Positions 41,201 to 47,491 of a stretch of 64,000 nt of DNA are shown here, piece after piece. Each line of letters opens with the position of its first letter. The stretch's first letter is position 1. The DNA is from Streptomyces sp. NBC_01439. GTDB taxonomy: Bacteria > Actinomycetota > Actinomycetes > Streptomycetales > Streptomycetaceae. Below the pieces are notes generated by a model, which had not been told where the DNA came from, did not search any database, and saw nothing but the letters and a program-made list of their open reading frames with translations. The stretch covers positions 7,923,001 to 7,987,000 of the forward strand of contig NZ_CP109487.1 in assembly GCF_036227605.1 (NCBI RefSeq), read 5' to 3'. The position numbers and the translations under genes were made by a program.

Positions 41201-44200
41201 CTCGACCACGAGGAACGGCGCGGCCAGGGCGGGCCCGGCGCGCCGCCCGGGCTCACCATCGACCAGCTGTGGGCCGCGGTCACCGCACTGGCTTGGCGGC
41301 TGTGGGAGAGCGGCCGCAGCGCCCTGCGGCTCGACGAGCTCACCGAGACCGTGGCCGGCACCCTCAGCGAACTCACCGAGTCCCCGCTCACCCCCTCCGA
41401 GCGCGCCCAGGCGGTCGGTGCGGGCAGCCTGCTGGTCCGCAGCGACGACGGGGTCTTCCAGTTCATCCACGGTTCCGTCATCGAATGGCTGGTGGCGCGC
41501 GAGGCCGCCCGCCAGCTCGCCCGCGGACAGCACACCCTGCTCCTCGCGCGCCCGCTCAGCCAACTCGCCGTCGAGTTCTTCTGCGACCTCGCCGACCACG
41601 AGCAGTGCGCCCGCTGGGTGCGCGACGTCCTCGACGCCCCGGGGCGGGCGGTCAGCGAGGCCGCCCGAGCCAACGCCGTCCGGATCTCCGACCGGCTGCG
41701 GGTGCCGGCCAACGCCGACCTGCGCGGCGCCCGGCTGGCCGGTGAGGACCTCTCGCACCGCGACTTCTCCGGGGTCGACCTCTCCGACGCCGATCTGACG
41801 GACGCCCGGCTGATCGGCGCCAACCTCTCCGGCGCGCTGCTGCGGGGCACCCGGCTGATCGGCTCCCGCTTGGACGGGGCCGACCTGAGCGGGGCCGACC
41901 TGACCGGCGCGAACCTCAGCCGGTCCCGGCTGACCCGGACCGATCTGCGGGGCGCCCTGCTGACCGGAAGCCGCTGGCACCGGGCCGCGCTCATCGACAC
42001 GACGATGGATGACGCGGTGCGGTCGGCCCCCGAGCTCGGGACCGCCGCGATCGCCCCCGGGATGCCCGTGGACGCCGGGTTCCGGCCCTCCGCCGTCGGG
42101 GTCCCGTACGGCTTCGGCATGCGCACCAGCCGCCTGCCCGAACCCATCGCTTACAGCAGCGACGGCGAACTCCTCGCGGTGGGCAGCGAGGACGGCTCCG
42201 TCCTGGTCTGCGGCGCCGACGACGGCCGCGCCGTGCGCACCCTCCAGGGGCACGAAGGGCGCGTGTACGCGGTGAAGTTCCGGCCGGACGTCATCGCCAC
42301 CGGTGGCTCCGACGGCGCGGTGCGGCTCTGGGACCCCGTGACCGGGGCGTGCCGGCACCACCTGCGGGTCCATCCCGACGGCGTGTGGCCGGTCTCCTTC
42401 GACGCGGACGGCACGCTGCTCGCCACCGGCGACAGCGAGGGCCTGGTCACGGTCTGGGACACGGCCACCGGCCAGCCCGTGCACCGGCTGCCGGGCCACA
42501 CCGCGCCCGTCTACACCGCGGTCCACGGACCGGACGGGCTGCTGCTCACCGGGGACGCGGGCGCCAAGGTACGGCTCTGGGACCTGAACACCGGGCACTG
42601 CGTCCGGGAGGTGGACGGCCACCAGGGGGCCGTCTACCGGGCCCGGTTCAGCCCCGACGGGACCCTCTTCGCCACCGCCGACCGGGGCGCGCCCGGGCAG
42701 GGCGGCACCGTGCGGATCTGGCGGACGGCCGACGCGCAGCTGCTGCACGAGTTCACCGGACACACCGGCCGCGTCTACGTCCTCGACTTCCACCCCGAGG
42801 GCAACCTCCTCGCCAGTGGCGACACCGACGGTCAGGTGCGGCTCTGGGACCCGGTGGTCGGCACCCCCGCCGGAATCCTCGAACGGGGTACCGGAGCCGT
42901 CTACCAGGTGCTCTTCGGCGACGACGGGAAGCTCCTCGCGGCTTGCGACAGCAACGGTGCGGTCCGGCTGTGGACGGTCACCGGCCGCCCCCACGGGTAC
43001 ACGATCGCCCTCCACCCCCAGCAGCCGACCGAGCACCGCGGCACGGCCTGGGCGTGCGCCTTCCGGCCCGGCGACAGCCAATTGCTCACCGTCGGCAACG
43101 ACGGCGGCGCGCAGATCTGGGACGCGGCCACCGGCCAGGGCAAGCGCATCCTGCGCGGCCACGGCCGCCGGATCAGCGGTGTCGCCTTCAGCTCGGACGG
43201 CACGCAGCTGGCCACGGCCGGGAACGACGGGGTCGTGCGGCTGTGGGAGACGCGCACGGGCCGGCGTACGGAAGAGCTCACCGGGCGCGGCGACCGGTTG
43301 GTCTCGGCGGCCTTCAGCCCCCTCGAAGCCCTCCTGGCCACGGCCAGCAACGACGGCGACATGTACCTCTGGGACCCGGTGGGCGGCGAGTACTTGAGGG
43401 AGCTCGACGCCGAGACCGAACACGTCTGGGCGGAGGCCTTCAACGCCGACGGGGCCCTGCTCGCCACCGCCAACGACGACGATTCCGTACGCGTCTGGTT
43501 CCGCCCCACGGGTTCCCCCGTGTCGACGCTGACCGAGCACCGGGGCCGGGTCCGTTCGATCGCCTTCCGCTCGGACGCCGACGTACTGGCCACCGGCTGC
43601 GACGACAGTTTCGTACGGGTGTGGGACGCCAGGAGCGGAGCCCTCGTGGAGCAACTCGGCGGGCACGCCGACCGGGTGTACGGCGTCGCGTACGGACCGG
43701 GGAGCGCCTGGCTCGCCAGCGCGAGCTGGGACGGTACGGCCGTCGTCTGGCGGGACGGGCGGGCGGACCTGCGCCTGCGCGGACGCGGCGGCAGGCTGTG
43801 GGCGGTGGCCGCCCACCCTGGCCGCCCGCTGCTGGCCACCGGCGGCGACGACCGGGCCGTCGGCCTGTGGGACGCCGAGACGGGCGAGCACCTCACCGAC
43901 CTCGTCGGTCACACCGGCCGGGTGCTCTCGCTCGCCTTCTCCCCGGACGGCACGACCCTGGCGAGCGGGGCCGAGGACGGCACCGTACGGCTGTGGAACG
44001 TCCCGGCGGACGGGGAACCGCCCTCCCTGCGCGCGACGCTGATGGGCATGGCGGGCGGCTGGGCGGCCCTCACACCGGCCGGCGGATACAAGTACGAGGG
44101 TGACGTGGCCGGCGAGTTCTGGCACGTCGTGGGCATGTCCCGGTTCACCCCGGGGGAGCTCGACGAGCACCTGCCGGGCATCCACCGACTGCCGCTCGGC

Positions 44201-44212
44201 GAGGAACTCTGA
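38288..44212 (+). CDS. TIR / degenerate phosphoesterase / NACHT NTPase / pentapeptide / WD40 protein (NLR-like)
   Basis: The product is 1,974 residues. In order: a TIR domain (about 13-140: FDFFISYSPADEQW, VVQAWDFVPGTNF, then STYGRMEW whose Glu fits the NADase catalytic site); a calcineurin-like phosphoesterase fold (about 215-420) with VVTGDLTASG kept but D-x-H and G-N-H-D replaced (HLAGPDFG, VPGAQDVN); a linker region (about 600-700) that looks nuclease- or receptor-like but is not identified; a NACHT ATPase (Walker A GDFGHGKTF about 752, Walker B VVLLFDGFDEL about 821); winged-helix-type segments; pentapeptide repeats (about 1140-1242, ADLRGA, ADLSGADLTGANL); about 15 WD40 repeats (about 1288-1914, two propellers); and a C-terminal GGYKYEGDVAGEFWHVVGMSRF module. 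The likely role is ligand sensing by WD40, oligomerisation by NACHT, and NAD depletion by TIR, in the manner of bacterial anti-phage NLRs. Confidence 0.88.
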   Translation: MMTDGQFGAPAREFDFFISYSPADEQWAAWIAWTLEEAGYRTVVQAWDFVPGTNFIDFMDRGVSESLAVIAVLSRHYERSTYGRMEWQAALRASPESPERRLLTVRVDEIPIEGLLATITYVDLVGVADIDAARSLLLNRVGQAVDGHARPGRRPGFPGTGSGSGPGPVRHPEQPNPGQPQPSALAGPGWSGRRRPARAPLYPQAAAAGHRARDTVTVLHLAGPDFGRGREPDSLSRQIRGDLIMLRDAGAPAPDLMVVTGDLTASGSPRECDQALTFLTALRSQLDLSPQRVMVVPGAQDVNRAASQAYFHTCEADEVAPQPPYWPKWRHYTRLFRGLYQGLDTVFDSDQPWTLFPVPELSTVVAGFNSSMAYSHRAEEQYGFIGRDQAAWFAEAMRRYEEEGWLRIGALRHPLTDGRRPGDAVGGPGGLRDVDTFARLAAPRLHLLLHGPTGGPRTTTSAPSRTQLAGAPGATGSPGATGGPGAPGPSPTSGGAGELPLFGSAAPARFQLLQVGAEGVTRWDDRITSVSESFPATWRQTRRVFPVPELPAVINVERAGGRAPLDDPAASLAERVKEICRVRREGVRLRDVPRREPGDMVQIMATWREQEDGVVQQQRIAVHPGSPTEEEVDRFIAQVHATDTGSEAVLVYAGDAPAGGLRRRAAAHGVRVRVRSFIEFQGLLDLRGYVAAQTARLSSSEQYAPGLYLPQRYRDADRPDGQDGAVQERDGLVEELLELLESDHGRFVLLLGDFGHGKTFALRELARRISEQLPHLTPLLIPLNSLDRAHSLEGLVAAHLAGHDVDTIDLRALRYMLAQGRVVLLFDGFDELVNRVSYDRAADHLQVLLDAAVDHAKIVVSSRTQHFKSHAQVLTALGERVGLLPQRRILAVEGFTPAQIRSYLVRSYGDERAADRRYQLLRNIPDLLMLCRNPRLLSFVADLSQDQLRAVAGAGRALSPARLYEDVFTSWLDHEERRGQGGPGAPPGLTIDQLWAAVTALAWRLWESGRSALRLDELTETVAGTLSELTESPLTPSERAQAVGAGSLLVRSDDGVFQFIHGSVIEWLVAREAARQLARGQHTLLLARPLSQLAVEFFCDLADHEQCARWVRDVLDAPGRAVSEAARANAVRISDRLRVPANADLRGARLAGEDLSHRDFSGVDLSDADLTDARLIGANLSGALLRGTRLIGSRLDGADLSGADLTGANLSRSRLTRTDLRGALLTGSRWHRAALIDTTMDDAVRSAPELGTAAIAPGMPVDAGFRPSAVGVPYGFGMRTSRLPEPIAYSSDGELLAVGSEDGSVLVCGADDGRAVRTLQGHEGRVYAVKFRPDVIATGGSDGAVRLWDPVTGACRHHLRVHPDGVWPVSFDADGTLLATGDSEGLVTVWDTATGQPVHRLPGHTAPVYTAVHGPDGLLLTGDAGAKVRLWDLNTGHCVREVDGHQGAVYRARFSPDGTLFATADRGAPGQGGTVRIWRTADAQLLHEFTGHTGRVYVLDFHPEGNLLASGDTDGQVRLWDPVVGTPAGILERGTGAVYQVLFGDDGKLLAACDSNGAVRLWTVTGRPHGYTIALHPQQPTEHRGTAWACAFRPGDSQLLTVGNDGGAQIWDAATGQGKRILRGHGRRISGVAFSSDGTQLATAGNDGVVRLWETRTGRRTEELTGRGDRLVSAAFSPLEALLATASNDGDMYLWDPVGGEYLRELDAETEHVWAEAFNADGALLATANDDDSVRVWFRPTGSPVSTLTEHRGRVRSIAFRSDADVLATGCDDSFVRVWDARSGALVEQLGGHADRVYGVAYGPGSAWLASASWDGTAVVWRDGRADLRLRGRGGRLWAVAAHPGRPLLATGGDDRAVGLWDAETGEHLTDLVGHTGRVLSLAFSPDGTTLASGAEDGTVRLWNVPADGEPPSLRATLMGMAGGWAALTPAGGYKYEGDVAGEFWHVVGMSRFTPGELDEHLPGIHRLPLGEEL

Positions 44213-44258
44213 CGCCCCGAACGCTTGGCGGAGGTGGTCCCGGCTACGGTTGGTCCGC

Positions 44259-45176
44259 ATGACGCACACCGAAACAGAGGTCACCGCGGAGCTGGTCCGG
44301 GACCTGTTAAGCGACCAGCACCCCGACCTGGCGGACCGCCCCGTACGGTTCGGCGCCCGTGGCTGGGACAACCAGCTGTGGCGGCTCGGGGACGACCTCG
44401 CCGTCCGGCTGCCCTGGGCGACCCCGTCCGCGGACGCGCTGCTGCGCAAGGAGCACGCCTGGCTGCCCGCGCTCGCCCCGACCCTTCCCCTGCCCGTTCC
44501 CGTCCCGCAGCGCATCGGCGAACCCTCCGAGAGGTTCCCGCGCCCCTGGATCGTCACCACCTGGGTGCCCGGCGAGCCCGCCGACCGCGCCCCTGCCACG
44601 AAGGCCGGCGACGCGGCCGAAGCGCTGGCCGCCTTCCTGACGGCCCTCCACCGACCCGCTCCCGACGGGGCACCCGTCGGGAACCACGGTCGCGGGGGGC
44701 CGCTGGCGGACCTCGCCGACGGGTTCGCCGAGGGGCTCGCCTCGGCCACCGGGATGGGGCTGATCCCCGACCCGGACGCCGTCCGCGCGGTCTGGGAGGA
44801 CGCGGTCGCCGCACCCGTCTGGGAGGGTCCTGCGATGTGGCTCCACGGTGACCTCCATCCGGCCAACGTCCTCACCGCGGGCGGCACCTTCTGCGGCGTG
44901 ATCGACTTCGGTGACCTCTGCGCGGGCGATCCGGCCTGCGACCTCGCCGCCCCCTGGATCCTGCTGCCGGACGGCGCCGCCGACCGCTTCCACGCCGTCT
45001 ACCGGCCGACCCCGGACGAGGCCACGCTGCGCCGTGCCCGCGGCTGGGCCGTGCAGCGCGCCCTCGGCGGCATCCTCATCGGCGAGGCCGGCGTCCGCGG
45101 CCGACCGGGCGGCAAGCCCACCTGGGGCCCGCCCGCCCAGGCCACACTGCGCCGCCTCGTGGCGACGGCCGGCTGA
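44259..45176 (+). CDS. aminoglycoside phosphotransferase-family kinase (APH)
   Basis: This 305-residue kinase-like protein transfers phosphate to a small hydroxylated substrate. The motifs are RPWIVTTWVPGEPA (hinge), MWLHGDLHPANVL (catalytic loop H-G-D-x-x-x-x-N, about residue 196) and CGVIDFGDLCAGDPACDLA (metal-binding D-F-G equivalent, about 214). N-terminal ARGWDNQLWRLGDDLAVRLP carries the Lys-equivalent strand, here with Arg. Codon 17 is TTA (44307-44309), pointing to bldA-dependent translation and a developmental or secondary-metabolism role. A TACGGT hexamer ends 8 nt before the ATG and no ribosome site is present. Resistance function is possible but cannot be read from sequence. Confidence 0.86.
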   Translation: MTHTETEVTAELVRDLLSDQHPDLADRPVRFGARGWDNQLWRLGDDLAVRLPWATPSADALLRKEHAWLPALAPTLPLPVPVPQRIGEPSERFPRPWIVTTWVPGEPADRAPATKAGDAAEALAAFLTALHRPAPDGAPVGNHGRGGPLADLADGFAEGLASATGMGLIPDPDAVRAVWEDAVAAPVWEGPAMWLHGDLHPANVLTAGGTFCGVIDFGDLCAGDPACDLAAPWILLPDGAADRFHAVYRPTPDEATLRRARGWAVQRALGGILIGEAGVRGRPGGKPTWGPPAQATLRRLVATAG

Positions 45177-45188
45177 CCGGCGCCCGGA

Positions 45189-45944
45189 TCAGGCCTTCGG
45201 GAAGGCCAGCAGGGCCACCGGAGCCGAGGTCGGCTGCGGGGAGCCGCCGGCCGGTTCGACGGTGACGCCCATCCCCGAGGCCGTGTTGACCGGGCCGTCG
45301 AGGAGGGTGGCCGTCGCCGGGGCACCGCTGTCCATCAGCCCCGCCGAACGCATCTTCCCGCCGTCGTCGTACCAGAGCTGGTACACCTTCCCGCTGGGCG
45401 GCGCCGGCAGGCCGGAGGCAGCGAAGACCGCCTGGTTGCGGGCGGCCGACACGACCACCGTGCCCACCGCTCCGCCCCGCAGCGGCGCCGTGGTCACCCG
45501 GGCGTCGGCGGCCGCGAGGACCGAGCCGACGGCATCGTTCGTGAGTCGGGCCTGCTGCGCCTGCTGCCGGGCGTCCTCGGCCTGTTCGTACTGCGCCACC
45601 GCGACACCGCCGAGCGCCACGGCCCCCGCGATGCAGGCCGCCAGGGCCCAGCTCGGCACCGGCCGCCAGCGGGGTCGTACGTGGCCGCCGCGCGCGGCCC
45701 TGACCGTCGTGGGCCCCTCCTGGCGCACCGTCGCGATCCGGCGCATCACCTCGTCCCGCAGCGTGGCACTCGGCGGCGCCGCCACGGCGAGCCCGAGGCG
45801 CGTGACGGTCTCGGAGAACTCCCGGACCTCCTGCGTGCAGGACACGCAGTCGGCGAGGTGCCGCTCGACGGCGGCCCGCTCCTCCGGTTCCAGGGCGTCG
45901 AGCGCGTACGCGCCCGTCAACGTGTGCGGATCCGCGGCGTTCAC
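45189..45944 (-). CDS. rskA: anti-sigma-K factor RskA
   Basis: This 251-residue single-pass membrane protein holds an ECF sigma factor inactive. The N-terminal cytoplasmic zinc-type anti-sigma domain reads LTGAYALDALEPEERAAVERHLADCVSC (H-x-x-x-C-x-x-C). One helix spans the membrane (WALAACIAGAVALGGVAVA, about residues 99-117), then a short coiled stretch (EQAEDARQQAQQAR) and the RskA extracytoplasmic domain (AVFAASGLPAPPSGKVYQLWY). GTG 45944 overlaps the sigK stop (45943-45941), which fits stoichiometric co-expression. Release presumably needs regulated proteolysis as in mycobacteria. Confidence 0.92.
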   Translation of the reverse strand: MNAADPHTLTGAYALDALEPEERAAVERHLADCVSCTQEVREFSETVTRLGLAVAAPPSATLRDEVMRRIATVRQEGPTTVRAARGGHVRPRWRPVPSWALAACIAGAVALGGVAVAQYEQAEDARQQAQQARLTNDAVGSVLAAADARVTTAPLRGGAVGTVVVSAARNQAVFAASGLPAPPSGKVYQLWYDDGGKMRSAGLMDSGAPATATLLDGPVNTASGMGVTVEPAGGSPQPTSAPVALLAFPKA

Positions 45945-46525
45945 ACGCCCACCCCCAGACAGTCACGGAGCCGGATGAGCCCGTCGCGCAACCGTGTCTT
46001 CACGGTACCCAACGGTAGGGACAGCAACTCCGCGACCTCCCGGTGGGTCAGGCCGCGGTAGTACGCCAGGGTGACCGACTGGCGCTGCAGTTCGCTGAGT
46101 CCGTTCAGACAGCGCCGCACCTGTTCGCGTTCCAGCCGGGTCTCCACCTGCTCCACCACCTCGTCGTAGGCCGTGGTGTGGTCCAGCAGCGCCGCCCGCT
46201 TCTCGCGGTTGGTCGACGCCTGCGCGGAGCGCACCCGGTCGACGGCCCGGCGGTGGGCCAGGGTCAGCACCCAGTTCATCACCGAGCCCCGCGCGGGCTG
46301 GTAGCGGGCGGCGGTCCGCCAGAGCTCGACCAGTACTTCCTGGGCGACCTCCTCGGACTGGGCCGGGTCCCGCAGCACGGTCCGCACGAGGCCCAGCACC
46401 GGGCCCGACACCGCCTCGAAGACGGCCGTGAACGCCTGCTGATCACCGCGGGCCACTCGGCCCATCAGTTCCGGCAGGTCGGGAGCGGCCGACGGATGCC
46501 GGCCTATGCGCACGTTCTCTCTCAC
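45941..46525 (-). CDS. sigK: ECF sigma factor SigK
   Basis: The product is 194 residues from GTG 46525, with GGAGG at 9 nt. Region 2 (about 20-90) has AFTAVFEAVSGPVLGLVRTVL, EEVAQEVLVELWRTAARYQP and GSVMNWVLTLAHRRAVDRVRS. Region 4 (about 135-190) has LSELQRQSVTLAYYRGLTHREVAELLSLPLGTVKTRLRDGL, the ECF helix-turn-helix. It is in an operon with rskA, and the fasciclin lipoprotein gene is divergent, as in the mycobacterial sigK region. Its own promoter appears to share a palindromic -35 with the fasciclin promoter (46669-46680), so it should activate itself. Confidence 0.92.
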   Translation of the reverse strand: MRENVRIGRHPSAAPDLPELMGRVARGDQQAFTAVFEAVSGPVLGLVRTVLRDPAQSEEVAQEVLVELWRTAARYQPARGSVMNWVLTLAHRRAVDRVRSAQASTNREKRAALLDHTTAYDEVVEQVETRLEREQVRRCLNGLSELQRQSVTLAYYRGLTHREVAELLSLPLGTVKTRLRDGLIRLRDCLGVGV

Positions 46526-46653
46526 CGGGGAGGTCCTCCAGGAGTACTCGGTTGCACAGCTCATTCGGAGCCGCGGGGCAGGGGGATCGGTCGCGGCGGA
46601 CATTTCCTTCAGCCCGCGCGGCGATATTCGACAATCTGCGCTGATTGCCACTC

Positions 46654-46680
46654 TTTCGGGTGATACGGCCATCCGGATGG
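46654..46680 (-). promoter_or_regulatory. predicted SigK-type promoter of sigK-rskA
   Basis: Minus strand: CCATCC (46680-46675), 15-bp spacer, CCGAAA (46659-46654). It uses the other strand of the same palindrome CCATCCGGATGG that forms the -35 of the fasciclin promoter. The mycobacterial SigK consensus, as I recall it, is CCATCC and CCGAAT, so this -10 differs at one base. Confidence 0.55.
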
Positions 46681-46696
46681 GGGGCGGGGCCGAATA
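46669..46696 (+). promoter_or_regulatory. predicted SigK-type promoter of the fasciclin lipoprotein gene
   Basis: CCATCC (46669-46674), a 15-bp spacer and CCGAATA (46690-46696) match the mycobacterial SigK promoter elements as I recall them. The site lies about 50 bp before the ATG at 46745. Confidence 0.65.
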
Positions 46697-46704
46697 GGCG
46701 GCGT

Positions 46705-46724
46705 GACTCACCGGTGGGTGAGTC
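46705..46724 (+). promoter_or_regulatory. perfect inverted repeat in the fasciclin leader
   Basis: GACTCACC-GGTG-GGTGAGTC has 8-bp arms and a 4-nt loop. It lies between the SigK-type -10 and the CAGGAG ribosome site, so it is in the 5' leader as a stable hairpin or is an operator at the transcription start. Confidence 0.5.
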
Positions 46725-46744
46725 CCGTAGACGCAGGAGAGACC

Positions 46745-47383
46745 ATGAGCATTCACACCTTCCGTCGTACCGCCCTCGTAGTGACCGCCGCAGTGCTGCT
46801 TCCGCTGGCACTGTCCGCCTGTTCGGAGGAGAGTACGAGCAATCAGGGTGCCGCCGCGCCCGACGCGGTCTCCTCACCCCAGCCGATCGGCGACACCGAC
46901 ACCGGTGCGGGCGGTCCGTTCGGTCCGGCGTGCGCCTCGGTGCCCAAGAGCGGCGCGGGCTCCTTCGACGGCATGGCGATGGACCCGGTCGCCACCGCCG
47001 CCTCGAACAACCCGGCGCTGTCGACCCTGGTCGCGGCCGTGAAGAAGGCCGGCTTGGTGGACACGTTGAACAACGCCCAGAACATCACGGTGTTCGCGCC
47101 GACCAACGACGCGTTCGCGAAGATCCCGAAGGCGGACCTGGACAAGGTCCTGGCCGACAAGGAGACCCTGACCAAGATCCTCACGTATCACGTGGTCGGC
47201 GAGAAGCTCACCCCGCAGCAACTGGGCAGCGGCTCCTTCCAGACCCTTCAGAAGGGCATGATCACCACCAAGGGCTCGGGCACCGCCTACCAGGTGAACG
47301 ATTCCTCCAAGGTGGTCTGCGGCAACGTTCCCACCGCCAACGCCACCGTCTACATCGTCGACACGGTCCTCATGCCGAAGTAG
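46745..47383 (+). CDS. fasciclin-domain lipoprotein (MPT83/MPT70-like)
   Basis: The product is 212 residues. The signal peptide ends in a lipobox (LALSAC, Cys about residue 25), so it is anchored outside the membrane. After a low-complexity linker comes one FAS1 domain (about 80-210): NPALSTLVAAVKKAGLVDTLN, ITVFAPTNDAFAKIP, LTYHVVGEKL and a closing ATVYIVDTVLMPK. The extra Cys pair (GPACASVP and SKVVCGNVP) matches mycobacterial MPT70/MPT83. ATG 46745 has CAGGAG at about 6 nt. It lies divergent to sigK-rskA with a matching promoter, so it is the expected SigK target. The role is probably adhesion or envelope maintenance. Confidence 0.93.
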   Translation: MSIHTFRRTALVVTAAVLLPLALSACSEESTSNQGAAAPDAVSSPQPIGDTDTGAGGPFGPACASVPKSGAGSFDGMAMDPVATAASNNPALSTLVAAVKKAGLVDTLNNAQNITVFAPTNDAFAKIPKADLDKVLADKETLTKILTYHVVGEKLTPQQLGSGSFQTLQKGMITTKGSGTAYQVNDSSKVVCGNVPTANATVYIVDTVLMPK

Positions 47384-47439
47384 GCACGCTCCGGACGATC
47401 AGCTCGTGGGCGGCGGTCCGTGCATCCAGCCGGGCCGTG

Positions 47440-47460
47440 CCCCCGGAAGAGCTCCGGGGG
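47440..47460 (+). terminator. hairpin after the fasciclin gene
   Basis: CCCCCGGA (47440-47447) and TCCGGGGG (47453-47460) form an 8-bp stem with a 5-nt loop. It lies 57 nt after the stop codon and 32 nt before the next start. Confidence 0.65.
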
Positions 47461-47491
47461 AACACCCGCGATACCCGATCGGAGCAACTCC

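Noticed and set aside
42150..44030. Repeated segments considered as a CRISPR or DNA repeat array
   Set aside because: The repeats are in-frame WD40 protein repeats of about 40 codons with diverged DNA, and there are no spacers.
38160..44887. Very long minus-strand open frame opposite the NLR-like gene
   Set aside because: It is the reverse shadow of WD40-coding DNA with skewed G/C codons. Only its last part (36941-38152) is a real gene.
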